DNA from: Bermanella marisrubri
GTDB lineage: Bacteria > Pseudomonadota > Gammaproteobacteria > Pseudomonadales > Oceanobacteraceae
DNA length: 64,000 bases
Direction of reading: 5' to 3'
NCBI RefSeq assembly: GCF_012295615.1
Contig: NZ_CP051183.1
Span: 2,259,001 to 2,323,000, forward strand
Shown here one piece after another: positions 35,240 through 43,513 of the stretch. The notes beneath the pieces were generated by a model, which saw only the letters and a program-made list of their open reading frames with translations, searched no databases and was not told where the DNA came from. Each line of letters starts with the position of its first letter. The first letter of the stretch is position 1. Both the position numbers and the translations under genes were made by a program.

Positions 35240-35725
35240 TCAGTCAAAATAATAACTTAATGAGAATCTACCAAATGGAACTGACAATCTTGTATAGTTA
35301 GAGCTTGTGCCGTCAGCGTAGATAATTGAAGCACCGACAGAGCCTTCTATGCTGACCACACTTGATATAAACGTTTCTAAACCATACACCGCTGAAATTC
35401 GATAGGAGCTGTAATCTGAATCAGAAAAATGATGAGATACATCAACAACCCCATCAACAAAGCTTCGTGCTTTCTCGTTATTTAAGTAAATTCTCTTCCC
35501 AATAACAGCAGATAATTCATGTGACGTATCACTATTATAATAGTCCGAGTCTTCTTCAGAAAAAGTGTAATTAGCTCCATAAAACCAATTGCTTTCAGTA
35601 TCTCTTATGGTTACGCCATTTCCCCCGATGGATAATACCTTTGAGTATTCGCTGTCACCTTCTGCCTGAGAAATTCCGCATAAAGAAACACCAACACAAG
35701 CGATTAACGCTGAAAAATATTTCAT
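35240..35725 (-). CDS. small outer-membrane beta-barrel protein
   Basis: 161 residues from ATG 35725 (frame open to 35755). A signal peptide (ALIACVGVSLCGISQA) is followed by about eight alternating beta strands and a C-terminal strand FGRFSLSYYFD, the usual pattern of a small OmpA/OmpW-like barrel. No exact family. An attC site lies 95 bp upstream, so it is likely a cassette gene. Confidence 0.65.
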   Translation of the reverse strand: MKYFSALIACVGVSLCGISQAEGDSEYSKVLSIGGNGVTIRDTESNWFYGANYTFSEEDSDYYNSDTSHELSAVIGKRIYLNNEKARSFVDGVVDVSHHFSDSDYSSYRISAVYGLETFISSVVSIEGSVGASIIYADGTSSNYTRLSVPFGRFSLSYYFD

Positions 35726-35820
35726 AATAATTTTAAATCCATTTGATAAATACAATAAAACCTACAACCCTGTATGCTAACAGAGCACAACATCGCTCAA
35801 CAAAAAAACCATTGACAAAA

Positions 35821-35889
35821 AATTAACGCATTATACCAAGGTAAGTTCAAGGCTATGCGCCGTTCTATCCCTTGAAAGTTTTGTTAAAC
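35821..35889 (-). repeat. attC site 0
   Basis: AATTAAC and GTTAAAC boxes match RYYYAAC / GTTRRRY. The inner TTCAAGG / CCTTGAA stem supports a folded site. It lies upstream of the beta-barrel gene. The 90-150 bases up to the next site hold no gene. Confidence 0.62.
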
Positions 35890-36064
35890 ATCGTTTTTAC
35901 GATGAATTACGTAGCTTCCACCAACTCATTAATACACCTTCAGCCCAGTATTGGATGTCGCTCTATCGTTGATTTTTTATAGTCTAAACTCCCGCACTGG
36001 ATATGGTTGCCCTCTGGATCCGAAATGTTGTGATCTTCCCCCGATAAAATGGACACCGCAATTT

Positions 36065-36952
36065 TCATACTAGGCTCTGTTCATATTTAATCGGCGACAT
36101 ATAGTTCAAACTAGAGTGCAACCGAACATTGTTATAAAACTGGTTGATGTATCGACCAATTTCCTTTCGCAAATGGGTCAGTGATTCGAAATTTGTTTTC
36201 CTAACCAATTCACCTTTCAAGCTGTGATAGAAGGATTCCATAAATGCGTTATCGGTACAATAACCAATCCTATTCACACTGTGCTTAAAGTCGTATTTAT
36301 CTAGAATCCTTTGGAATTCTGAACCCGTAAACTCAATACCTCGATCGGTATGAAAGAGTATTCCGCGGGGATATCCTCGGTTCTTGATAGCTGCCGACAA
36401 GACTCTTGCTGTAACATCGGCTGTACGCGATTTTGAGAGTGTCCAGCCGATTATTCTTCTAGAGTACTGATCCATTACTGTAACTAAATACTGCCAAGTG
36501 CCTTGATGCTTAATATAAGTAATATCGGCAACCCAAACTTGATTGATTCGAGTAGCATTACCATGAACAAGCAATCTGTTTTCGCCCTTTGACACAAATC
36601 GCTTTAAACCAGGTACTCTTCGGGTCACCCTAGAAACCCTGGCCTTTAAACCTGCCAGCTTCATAAGTCGCTCTACACGTGACCTTCCTACCGCTATACC
36701 TTGATTTTTAAGGGCTTGATAGACTCTTGGACTGCCATAGCGACCACGGCTTTTCTCAAAAACTTGTTTAATTCTTTTGAGTAAAACTTTATCGGATTCT
36801 ACTCGATTAGATGGTCTTCGCTTCCGCCAAGCGTAATAACCACTTCGCGAAACCCCAAGCCATCGACATAAAAAAGAGGTTCCTAGCTCTGATCGGTATC
36901 GTTCGACGAATCCAAATCGCTCTGATGTTCTTCCGCTAGAAACTGTTGCCAC
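36065..36952 (-). CDS. IS3 transposase OrfB (DDE), copy A
   Basis: 295 residues in the frame after the slip site. The rve domain has the DDE triad: first Asp in WVADITYIKH, second in FHTDRGIEFTG, Glu in DNAFMESFYHSLKGEL. It is expected as an OrfAB fusion made by a -1 shift on CTAAAAAAG at 36952-36960, which lies at its apparent GTG start. It cuts and joins the element ends. Confidence 0.93.
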   Translation of the reverse strand: MATVSSGRTSERFGFVERYRSELGTSFLCRWLGVSRSGYYAWRKRRPSNRVESDKVLLKRIKQVFEKSRGRYGSPRVYQALKNQGIAVGRSRVERLMKLAGLKARVSRVTRRVPGLKRFVSKGENRLLVHGNATRINQVWVADITYIKHQGTWQYLVTVMDQYSRRIIGWTLSKSRTADVTARVLSAAIKNRGYPRGILFHTDRGIEFTGSEFQRILDKYDFKHSVNRIGYCTDNAFMESFYHSLKGELVRKTNFESLTHLRKEIGRYINQFYNNVRLHSSLNYMSPIKYEQSLV

Positions 36953-37257
36953 TTTTTTAGAAGGTCATTCTCCTTCTTCAAACGCTCGATCTCTTTTTTC
37001 AATCTAGCATTTTCGGTTAGCTGCTTCTTCGGAGGAGATTTACGTTTATTTGTCACACCAACTCGCTTTTGGCCATCACCCTGAATCTTTCCTTCTCTGT
37101 ACTCTTTTCTCCACCTCGATAACATGAAGGGATGAATACCAAGACCATCAGCAACCTGCTTGCTTTGAATATCAGGTTGATAGCTTAACTTTACTGCTTT
37201 TATTTTAAACTCATTTGAGTAAACCCATGTTTTTCTCGGGTTATTATACTTTGGCAT
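36883..37257 (-). CDS. IS3 transposase OrfA, copy A
   Basis: 124 residues. An N-terminal helix-turn-helix (KAVKLSYQPDIQSKQVADGLGIHPFMLSRWRKEY) binds the terminal repeats. A leucine-zipper-like coiled coil follows (LTENARLKKEIERLKKENDLLKK). It overlaps OrfB by 70 bases around the A6G slip site. It is nearly identical to OrfA of copy B at 40711. Confidence 0.92.
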   Translation of the reverse strand: MPKYNNPRKTWVYSNEFKIKAVKLSYQPDIQSKQVADGLGIHPFMLSRWRKEYREGKIQGDGQKRVGVTNKRKSPPKKQLTENARLKKEIERLKKENDLLKKWQQFLAEEHQSDLDSSNDTDQS

Positions 37258-37340
37258 TGAGACACCTTTAAGTTATTTAAAGGTGTCCACATTATCGGGG
37301 GAAGTTCATTGCCGAGTGAATTTGCCTTGTTAGGTATTTA

Positions 37341-38501
37341 TTACTGAAAATTACCGCTTCCATCGTTATACCAGACAAGATTTCTTGCTGCATCATCAAC
37401 GACAACGTCTATATGGCCGTCGCTGTTGAAGTCCTGCAAACGAATCCAGTCAATCCAACTTTCTGATGAATTAGAACCTGTAGCAAACCTTTCTTGGGTT
37501 TTGTCGACAAACTTTCTGTTTCCTGTATTTTCTACAACTTGGAGATAATAGCCCTGATAAGGTCCCAACGCACCAGTACCATCACCAGTTCTGTTTAATA
37601 CGATATCTTTATCACCATCAAGGTCAATATCCGCAACATCAATATCTATTACCGTGCCATTTTGAGTTACAGCGGGAAGAGTTGTAGATTTCGATGTACT
37701 ATAAAATCCCGTACTGTCTCCCCAAAGTATTTTACTTGAAAAGCCTGCTGGTTCATGACCAGCAACAAGTAAATCGACATAACCATCGTTATCTACATCT
37801 ACTAACTCGGCAGTGTACATGTCTTGGAGGTTTAGCCCACTCAATCTCGATGTGTCTGTTGTGAAATTACCTGCACCATCATTAATTAAGAAGGTAGGTT
37901 CACGAGTATCGGCAAGAAACACATCAAGATCCCCATCAGCATCTATATCTGCGGAGGCTCCGCCATGATGAAAGCCAGCTAACGAACTTAGGCCACCCCC
38001 GAGAGTAAAACCGGAATTGGAAGATAAAATCAGGTAAGGCGCTTCTCCAGGATAAGGAGGTTGATCGTAACCATGGCCAATAACAAAGACATCCATTTTG
38101 TCATCACCGTTGAAATCACCAGTCAAGGCCTTCCTTGGATGAACCTGACCTGGTGGTGAGCCATTAAAAAAATCAGTATCGAGTGTAAAATTGTCATTGC
38201 CATCGTTTAAATAAAGCTCAGAAGGCGTCTCATTTTCGCTGCCATCCCCTGATGACATGAATATGTCAATATCCCCATCTTGATCAAAGTCAGCATAACT
38301 TACCGCATGATCGAATGTGTGCGGATTCGTTGTTTTTATCGCCTTACGATCAACATGCAAGCTTATCACTTGTAACGTATGAGAACTGCTGTCATCTACG
38401 CTGAAATTTTGCGATATCCCCAAATCTATTCCTGTGTTACCACCACTACCACAGCCTGAAAAAAATGCAACACAAACAGCTATTATCATTAGCTTCTTCA
38501 T
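37341..38501 (-). CDS. FG-GAP/VCBS-repeat lipoprotein in an integron cassette
   Basis: 386 residues. The lipobox is FFSGCGSGG. At least six calcium-type repeats follow (DQDGDIDIFMSSG, NGDDKMDVFVIG, DADGDLDVFLAD, DNDGYVDLLVAG, DLDGDKDIVLNR, NSDGHIDVVVDD), which predict a seven-bladed beta-propeller on the cell surface. Cassette boundaries are the attC sites at 37335 and 38696. Probably an adhesion or ligand-binding protein; no enzyme motif. Confidence 0.8.
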   Translation of the reverse strand: MKKLMIIAVCVAFFSGCGSGGNTGIDLGISQNFSVDDSSSHTLQVISLHVDRKAIKTTNPHTFDHAVSYADFDQDGDIDIFMSSGDGSENETPSELYLNDGNDNFTLDTDFFNGSPPGQVHPRKALTGDFNGDDKMDVFVIGHGYDQPPYPGEAPYLILSSNSGFTLGGGLSSLAGFHHGGASADIDADGDLDVFLADTREPTFLINDGAGNFTTDTSRLSGLNLQDMYTAELVDVDNDGYVDLLVAGHEPAGFSSKILWGDSTGFYSTSKSTTLPAVTQNGTVIDIDVADIDLDGDKDIVLNRTGDGTGALGPYQGYYLQVVENTGNRKFVDKTQERFATGSNSSESWIDWIRLQDFNSDGHIDVVVDDAARNLVWYNDGSGNFQ

Positions 38502-38695
38502 TATCAGTCTCCTTATTTTTTGATACCTAACATTATATTCAACGTCAAAGTGACGCGTTTAAACACGTCACCATACCACCCATTCTTGACTTAATTGGAA
38601 ACAGCCGCAATGCTCCATGAATATAGCGCAAATTCCGAGAACAGTTTACTTAATTCCCTCTTTCACCTTCGGCTCAGGCTTTTTCCTAGCCAAGC

Positions 38696-38773
38696 ACCTA
38701 ACGCTGGGCTTTGCGGCGGTTTTGGAGGAGCGACGCGACGGAAAAACCGTCCGACAACAGCCCCTGGTTAGCT
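38696..38773 (-). repeat. attC site 2
   Basis: ACCTAAC and GTTAGCT boxes 78 bp apart, with CTGGGCTTTGCGG and its partner near CCGACAACAGCCCC. The paiB-like gene stop TAA lies in the R'' box. Confidence 0.85.
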
Positions 38774-39394
38774 GATGAACTTGGCCATCGCACGGTTCTG
38801 CGCTCCTTCTCCGGTCTCTAGGCCAGCTTTGACACCGGCCCGGTTCCTCTCTGGCTGATTCTGGCTTGCTTTCAGCTTACCTGTCAGGGTTTCAATTTTG
38901 ATCTCTACGCCAACAATAGCTTCTACCAAACGTTCAGTGAAATCCGTTGGCGCATCGTCCACAGACCAAGGAGCGACCATTTGCGACTCATGTTGGTCTG
39001 TTAGCTGGTGGAGATGATGTTTCAGCCAGCTTGAATCCTGAATAATCTGAGCGCTGCCTCGTGCATGGACAGCCAAATAATTCCATGTTGGGACGACTCG
39101 GCCTGTCTCAGCCTTGGTGGGGTACCAGGAGGGGGAAACGTAAGCATCTGGCCCCTGAAAAACTGCAAGCACGCTAGCTCCGTCCTGCATGCGTTGCCAA
39201 ACTGGGTTACTGCGAGCCAGGTGACACTGAAGATATCCAAAAGAATCGTTTTCCCCAGAACTCAAATAAAAGGGTACGTGATTGGCATCAATCCCTTCAT
39301 CATCTGCGATAACGAGCAGCCCAAATCCATAATCGCGAATGTACTGTTGAAGCTTCTCTCGGTCTTCTTCTTTGAAGTGATTCGGGACATACAT
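38768..39394 (-). CDS. PaiB-like FMN-binding protein (cassette)
   Basis: 208 residues. MYVPNHFKEEDREKL at the start and PSWYPTKAETGRVVPTWNYLAVHARG in the middle are signatures of the PaiB/FMN_bind_2 family, called a negative transcriptional regulator in Bacillus but probably a flavin enzyme. Most of the family is chromosomal; here it is a cassette gene between attC sites 2 and 3. The role is unknown. Confidence 0.87.
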   Translation of the reverse strand: MYVPNHFKEEDREKLQQYIRDYGFGLLVIADDEGIDANHVPFYLSSGENDSFGYLQCHLARSNPVWQRMQDGASVLAVFQGPDAYVSPSWYPTKAETGRVVPTWNYLAVHARGSAQIIQDSSWLKHHLHQLTDQHESQMVAPWSVDDAPTDFTERLVEAIVGVEIKIETLTGKLKASQNQPERNRAGVKAGLETGEGAQNRAMAKFIS

Positions 39395-39425
39395 CCTTTT
39401 ATGCTCCTGAGTAGAGTCCTTGCGC

Positions 39426-39519
39426 AGCTAACGCTTAAAATAATCGGAAATCAAAGCGTTTTTTGCTTTGATTTTCCGGCCCACATTTTTTGTGGGCGCA
39501 ATTGATTGCTTTGTTAAGT
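39426..39519 (-). repeat. attC site 3
   Basis: AGCTAAC and GTTAAGT boxes 94 bp apart, with a long inner stem (AATCAAAGCG TTTTTT GCTTTGATT). The neighbouring gene stop overlaps R''. Confidence 0.88.
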
Positions 39520-39792
39520 TTCTATCGTATGTTTTGACTTGATAATGGAATAGCATTTCTCACAAACCAGCCTCATATTATTGAAACTTTTAAATCGATC
39601 CGTTAGATCCTCTTCTTGATCATATACATATTCACAAGCAAAGCACCAACCTTGTAAGTCATTAGGCTCGTCAGAGTTTTCAACGAATCCAAGCGGAGTG
39701 TCGCAATAAGTCGTTAGATGTCCACAAACTACTGCAGCAACGCCTTTTCCATGCTTTTCACAATCAAGTATCAATAATTCTTCATCACTCAT
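39514..39792 (-). CDS. small cysteine-rich protein (cassette)
   Basis: 92 residues. Cys pairs in CEKHGKG/VCGH, CFACEY and CEKCYS suggest a zinc-ribbon-like fold. No known family. It lies between attC 3 and attC 4. Cytoplasmic, as there is no signal peptide. Confidence 0.65.
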   Translation of the reverse strand: MSDEELLILDCEKHGKGVAAVVCGHLTTYCDTPLGFVENSDEPNDLQGWCFACEYVYDQEEDLTDRFKSFNNMRLVCEKCYSIIKSKHTIET

Positions 39793-39892
39793 GTTTAATA
39801 CTTCTACTAAGAATACTTAACGTTTACGCCAGTGGTTAGTGGAGCGCAGCGTAACTAATGATCTTCCCCCGATAAAATGGACACCACCATTT

Positions 39893-40780
39893 TTATCCTA
39901 GGCTTTGTTCATATTTGATTGGTGACATGTAACTTAAACCAGAGTGTAACCGAACTAGGTTGTAAAACTGGTTTATGTAGCGACCAATCTCTCTTCTTAA
40001 ATGAGCCACTGTTTTGAAATTTGACTTCCTTATCAGCTCACCTTTTAAACTGTGATAGAAGGATTCCATAAACGCGTTATCTGTACAATAGCCGATTCGA
40101 TTTACGCTATGTATAAACCCATATTTTTTCAATACTTTTTGGAAGTCTGAGCCTGTAAACTCAATTCCTCTATCTGTATGAAAAATAATACCCTTGGGGT
40201 AGCCTCGATTTTTGATAGCAGACTGCAATACCCTCGCGGTGACTTCGGCTGTACGACTCTTAGACAAAGTCCAACCTAATATCCGCCGAGAATATTGATC
40301 CATTATGGTTACTAAGTACCACCACGAGTTTTGGTGCTTGATATAGGTAATATCGGATACCCACACCTGATTGATCTGAGTTGCATTACCATGTTCCAGT
40401 AGCTTATTTTCCCCGCGAGCTACAAATCTCTTTAAACCAGGCATGCGCCTAGTGACCCGACTCACTCGCCCCTTTAACCCAGCCTGCCTCATTAGGCGCT
40501 CGACACGGGACCTTCCTACCAATACGCCTTGTTTTTTAAGAGCCATATGAACCCTAGGACTTCCATACCGGCCTTTACTCTTAACGAATATGTGCTTAAT
40601 AAGCTTTAACAAGGCTTGATCAGACTTAGCTCGACTCGATGGTTTTCGTGTTTTCCACGCATAAAATCCACTGCGAGATACTCCAAGCCAATCGCATAAA
40701 AATTGCGTTCCTAGCTCTGATCTGTATCGTTCGACGAATCCAAATCGTTCTGATGCTGTTCCGCTAGAAACTGTTGCCAC
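39893..40780 (-). CDS. IS3 transposase OrfB (DDE), copy B
   Basis: 295 residues. DDE residues in WVSDITYIKH, FHTDRGIEFTG and DNAFMESFYHSLKGEL are intact. The slip site CTAAAAAAG lies at 40780-40788. Intact frames suggest recent arrival. It would act with OrfA at 40711 as an OrfAB fusion. Confidence 0.92.
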   Translation of the reverse strand: MATVSSGTASERFGFVERYRSELGTQFLCDWLGVSRSGFYAWKTRKPSSRAKSDQALLKLIKHIFVKSKGRYGSPRVHMALKKQGVLVGRSRVERLMRQAGLKGRVSRVTRRMPGLKRFVARGENKLLEHGNATQINQVWVSDITYIKHQNSWWYLVTIMDQYSRRILGWTLSKSRTAEVTARVLQSAIKNRGYPKGIIFHTDRGIEFTGSDFQKVLKKYGFIHSVNRIGYCTDNAFMESFYHSLKGELIRKSNFKTVAHLRREIGRYINQFYNLVRLHSGLSYMSPIKYEQSLG

Positions 40781-41085
40781 TTTTTTAGAAGATCATTCTC
40801 CTTCTTTAAACGCTCAATCTCTTTTTTAAGTCTCGCGTTCTCTGTTAGCTGTTTCTTTGGAGGAGATTTTCGCTTATTTGTCACACCAACTCGCTTTTGA
40901 CCATCGCCTTGGATTTTCCCTTCTCGGTATTCCTTTCTCCATCGAGATAACATCAGAGGATGGATACCAAGACCTTCAGCGACTTGCTTACTTTGAATAT
41001 CAGGTTGATAGCTTAATTTAACTGCCTTGATTTTGAACTCATTTGAGTAAAACCAAGTTTTTCTGGGGTTATTATACTTGGGCAT
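40711..41085 (-). CDS. IS3 transposase OrfA, copy B
   Basis: 124 residues, with the same helix-turn-helix and coiled coil as copy A; only a few residues differ (for example YSNEFKIKAVKLSYQ is shared, then VAEGLGIHPLML here). It overlaps OrfB by 70 bases. Confidence 0.92.
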   Translation of the reverse strand: MPKYNNPRKTWFYSNEFKIKAVKLSYQPDIQSKQVAEGLGIHPLMLSRWRKEYREGKIQGDGQKRVGVTNKRKSPPKKQLTENARLKKEIERLKKENDLLKKWQQFLAEQHQNDLDSSNDTDQS

Positions 41086-41164
41086 TGAGACACCTTTAAG
41101 TTATTTAAAGATGTCCACATTATCGGGGGAAGTTCATAATCCACTGCGCGTACTTGTTATAAGT

Positions 41165-41659
41165 TTACTTGAAGCAAACATCACTTAGTTCACCAAAATC
41201 TTTTTCAATAAAGTCCACCCAGAAGCCGCAGCCGCCAGAGCCGCATGACCATGTATATGTAAAGTAGCGTGAGTCTTTTAGCTTCAGTACCAATGTGTCG
41301 CCACTAGCAGCACCTAAACAAGAATAAGTACCATCAACGTCTGTTGTCAGAGGGGCATTCTCAATATGAGCATAAACTGTTGATGTAGAAATTCTCAGTT
41401 TATTCTTTTCAAGGAATGGTCTGCTTTTCCATTGAATATCTACAGTTTCTTCACTGCCCATTTCGGTCATTTCATCTAGAATTTCAGTTTCTTTCCATTC
41501 CTCTGCTGAATGTCCTGCATGCACAAGACCTACAATTGCTTGAAATCCATTATCTTTAAAGTACTCACGAAGTTCACTTATCGTATATCCATCATCAGCA
41601 AAACTAATGGAGGAATAAAAGATAATTAGTAATGAACAGAGTACGTGTTTAAATTTCAT
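41165..41659 (-). CDS. secreted protein, unknown (cassette)
   Basis: 164 residues with a signal peptide (LCSLLIIFYSSISFA). The C-terminal half has Cys residues around YTWSCGSGGCGFWVDF, probably one disulfide, with a pseudo-pilin-like CGSGGCGFWV stretch. I do not recognise the family. It is a cassette gene between attC 4 and attC 5, and exported. Confidence 0.68.
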   Translation of the reverse strand: MKFKHVLCSLLIIFYSSISFADDGYTISELREYFKDNGFQAIVGLVHAGHSAEEWKETEILDEMTEMGSEETVDIQWKSRPFLEKNKLRISTSTVYAHIENAPLTTDVDGTYSCLGAASGDTLVLKLKDSRYFTYTWSCGSGGCGFWVDFIEKDFGELSDVCFK

Positions 41660-41670
41660 CTGGTATCAAC

Positions 41671-41732
41671 TTATAACGCCTCAAGCAGAGATGGCAGCTT
41701 CGCTGCCATCTTGCTGACTTGATTTGTTAATT
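41671..41732 (-). repeat. attC site 5
   Basis: TTATAAC and GTTAATT boxes 62 bp apart with a strong stem AGATGGCAGC / GCTGCCATCT. The membrane-protein gene reads through most of this site. Confidence 0.85.
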
Positions 41733-42100
41733 TTTTTGGCTAGATAAGCACCTGTTAGGCTTCCAATTAAGATTGGTAAGTAGTTCATATGGATACTTAT
41801 TATTTTAAGTGGGCCGAGTGTAATACTCAAACACACCACTAAGGCTACGACAAAAGTAACTAAATAATGCCCAGTGTGAAGTTTACGGGAAGAAATGAAG
41901 CTAGAAATCAGCAGCGCTAAAAAGCTAAATGGCATACTCCAGTACATTGCTTCTTTAGATCGTAGTAACTCAACAAGCTCAGAACTTTCAGTCACACCTT
42001 GCCCTATAGACAGATATAAAACAGTGGCAAAGTAACCAATAATTCCACTCATCAATCCGAAAAGTGTACCGAGTAATATAGGTTTCACATAAATCGACAT
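41681..42100 (-). CDS. four-helix membrane protein reading into attC (cassette)
   Basis: 139 residues with four membrane helices (TLFGLMSGIIGYFATVLYLSIG, FSFLALLISSFISS, YLVTFVVALVVCLSITLG, LPILIGSLTGAYLA). The family is not recognised. The last ten or so codons (SQQDGSEAAISA) are encoded by the attC 5 hairpin, so the C-terminus is recombination-site sequence. It starts 14 bp from attC 6. Confidence 0.7.
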   Translation of the reverse strand: MSIYVKPILLGTLFGLMSGIIGYFATVLYLSIGQGVTESSELVELLRSKEAMYWSMPFSFLALLISSFISSRKLHTGHYLVTFVVALVVCLSITLGPLKIISIHMNYLPILIGSLTGAYLAKKINKSSQQDGSEAAISA

Positions 42101-42193
42101 ATTCTTCCTTAAAAATTAACGCCAGCAATAAACGGCGCCCTGACAAGGGCGTGAGAGCTCACCCCTAAAAGTAGACGCTTATACTGATTCATA

Positions 42194-43081
42194 TTAAGCA
42201 GCCATTCTTTCATACTGCACTGGTGATTTAAAGTTTAACGAAGTATGCATTCGAACACAGTTATAATAATCCTCCAGATACCATTTCGTGACATCACGGA
42301 GATGCTCTGCATCTTCGAAAATTTCACCATGGAACACTTCCGTCTTAAATGTACGAAAGAATGATTCCACGTGAATGTTATCCGTCATTGTTTTATGACG
42401 ATTCATGCTCGGCCTTATCCCAGATGATCGAAGTCTATTTTGAAAAACATGCGCGCCATATTCAGCACCCTTGTCACTATGAAAAATCAATCCAGGCTCG
42501 AACTGTCTCGATTCAATCGCCATATCCAATGATTGCAAAGTTAGTTCAGTAGTCCTGTTTCTACTCAATGACCAACCAATTATCTTCCGAGAGTAAAGAT
42601 CTAGAATAACGGATAAATAAATCCATTCGCCGTTGACTTTAAGATAGCTAACATCACCTGCCCACTGCTGATTAGGACCAGATGGTGGCGGAATATTATG
42701 TCTAAGGTTCCCAACAGTTATACATGAATTATCCGGCAATGCCTTCCTACGGTACAATTTCGCCGCTTTAGCTATCAACCGCTCTTCCCGCATAATTCTT
42801 GCAACACGCTTATGATTAACAACCAGCCCTAAATTCACTAATTCACGATGAATTCTAGGGCTTCCATAGTTCCCTTCATGCCTCTCAAATATCTTCTTAA
42901 TTAAGCGGGTGAGCTCATCATTCTTATCCGATTTTAGTTCTACAGGCCGACTTAACCACTTATAGAAACCAGAAAATGATACAAAAAGTTTCCGGCAAAG
43001 GTATCTGACACCAAAATATTCGCGATGATCTTTTATGAATCTAAATCGGAATTCTTTTGGTCCTTCAGATACCGATCCCAC
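42194..43081 (-). CDS. IS3 transposase OrfB (DDE), copy C
   Basis: 295 residues. DDE: Asp in WAGDVSYLKVNG, Asp in IFHSDKGAEYG, Glu in DNIHVESFFRTFKTEV. A different subgroup from copies A and B. The same slip site CTAAAAAAG lies at 43081-43089. Confidence 0.92.
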   Translation of the reverse strand: MGSVSEGPKEFRFRFIKDHREYFGVRYLCRKLFVSFSGFYKWLSRPVELKSDKNDELTRLIKKIFERHEGNYGSPRIHRELVNLGLVVNHKRVARIMREERLIAKAAKLYRRKALPDNSCITVGNLRHNIPPPSGPNQQWAGDVSYLKVNGEWIYLSVILDLYSRKIIGWSLSRNRTTELTLQSLDMAIESRQFEPGLIFHSDKGAEYGAHVFQNRLRSSGIRPSMNRHKTMTDNIHVESFFRTFKTEVFHGEIFEDAEHLRDVTKWYLEDYYNCVRMHTSLNFKSPVQYERMAA

Positions 43082-43392
43082 TTTTTTAGAAAGTCATTTT
43101 CCTTTTTTGCTTCTGCCAATTCTTTCCTAAGACGCTTGATCTCATCGTCTTTGTCTCGATCTTCCTTAGGCGTAGATGTCTCTTTAGTCATACTAATTCT
43201 TCTTGAAGGCTCTTCTACAAACTTACCTTCTCTATACTCCTGTCGCCATCGATAAATCATCATTGGGTGAAGATTGAGAACCTTAGCGATATCCATGGCT
43301 TTTACATCGAGTTCAAATGTAAGTTTGATTACTCTGATTTTAAATTCTACAGAGTACTCAATGACTCGCTCTGGACTGAGTATTTTTGGCAT
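43033..43392 (-). CDS. IS3 transposase OrfA, copy C
   Basis: 119 residues. Helix-turn-helix KVIKLTF-like (IRVIKLTFELDVKAMDIAKVL) then a charged coiled coil (DEIKRLRKELAEAKKENDFLKK). It ends 53 bp before the element's right edge on the + strand side, as usual for this family. Confidence 0.91.
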   Translation of the reverse strand: MPKILSPERVIEYSVEFKIRVIKLTFELDVKAMDIAKVLNLHPMMIYRWRQEYREGKFVEEPSRRISMTKETSTPKEDRDKDDEIKRLRKELAEAKKENDFLKKWDRYLKDQKNSDLDS

Positions 43393-43513
43393 TTACGACC
43401 TACCTTTTGGTTTAGATAGGCGTCTACTTTATAGGGTGAGCTCTCCGTCCGGTGGAGGCCGTAGGCCGGAATGAATTTAATTGCCTTGTTATACGCTGTC
43501 CGAACATTCTTCC

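Larger units (their letters stand above)
36031..37308 (-). mobile_element. IS3-family insertion sequence, copy A
   Basis: 1278 bp with 27 bp imperfect inverted repeats beginning TGATCTTCCCCCGATAA and, on the other side, TGAACTTCCCCCGATAA. A 3 bp target duplication TTG flanks it. Both overlapping transposase frames are intact, so it may be active. It is inside attC site 1. Confidence 0.93.
35982..37335 (-). repeat. attC site 1, split by an IS3 element
   Basis: The R'' box GTTAGGT at 37329-37335 with GCCTTG beside it is good. The matching R' side (TCTAAACTCCCGC near 35982) is poor. The IS at 36031-37308 lies between them, with TTG duplicated on both sides. Confidence 0.5.
39859..41136 (-). mobile_element. 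IS3-family insertion sequence, copy B
   Basis: 1278 bp, the same length and ends as copy A, with a TAA target duplication. It is a diverged relative, not an identical copy: OrfA is nearly the same but OrfB differs at many positions. It sits in the arm of attC site 4. Confidence 0.93.
39815..41162 (-). repeat. attC site 4, split by an IS3 element
   Basis: ACTTAAC at 39815 and GTTATAA at 41156. Removing the IS and one TAA joins AGTGGTTAGT and ACTAATCCACT into a near-perfect stem with one extra base, which is how an attC folds. Confidence 0.85.
42153..43445 (-). mobile_element. IS3-family insertion sequence, copy C
   Basis: 1293 bp, distinct from copies A and B. Inverted repeats begin GAGAGCTCACCC and end in AAGTAGACGC. 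The target duplication is CGT at 42150-42152 and 43446-43448. Both frames are intact. Confidence 0.9.
42114..43494 (-). repeat. attC site 6, split by an IS3 element
   Basis: AATTAAC at 42114 and GTTATAC at 43488, with GCAATAAACGGC on one side and TTTAATTGCCTTG on the other. The IS lies in a small GGGCG hairpin arm. This site ended the ABC-3C cassette. Confidence 0.83.

Noticed and set aside
36031-41136. Composite transposon formed by IS copies A and B
   Set aside because: The two are diverged, each has its own target duplication, and the DNA between them is ordinary cassette array.
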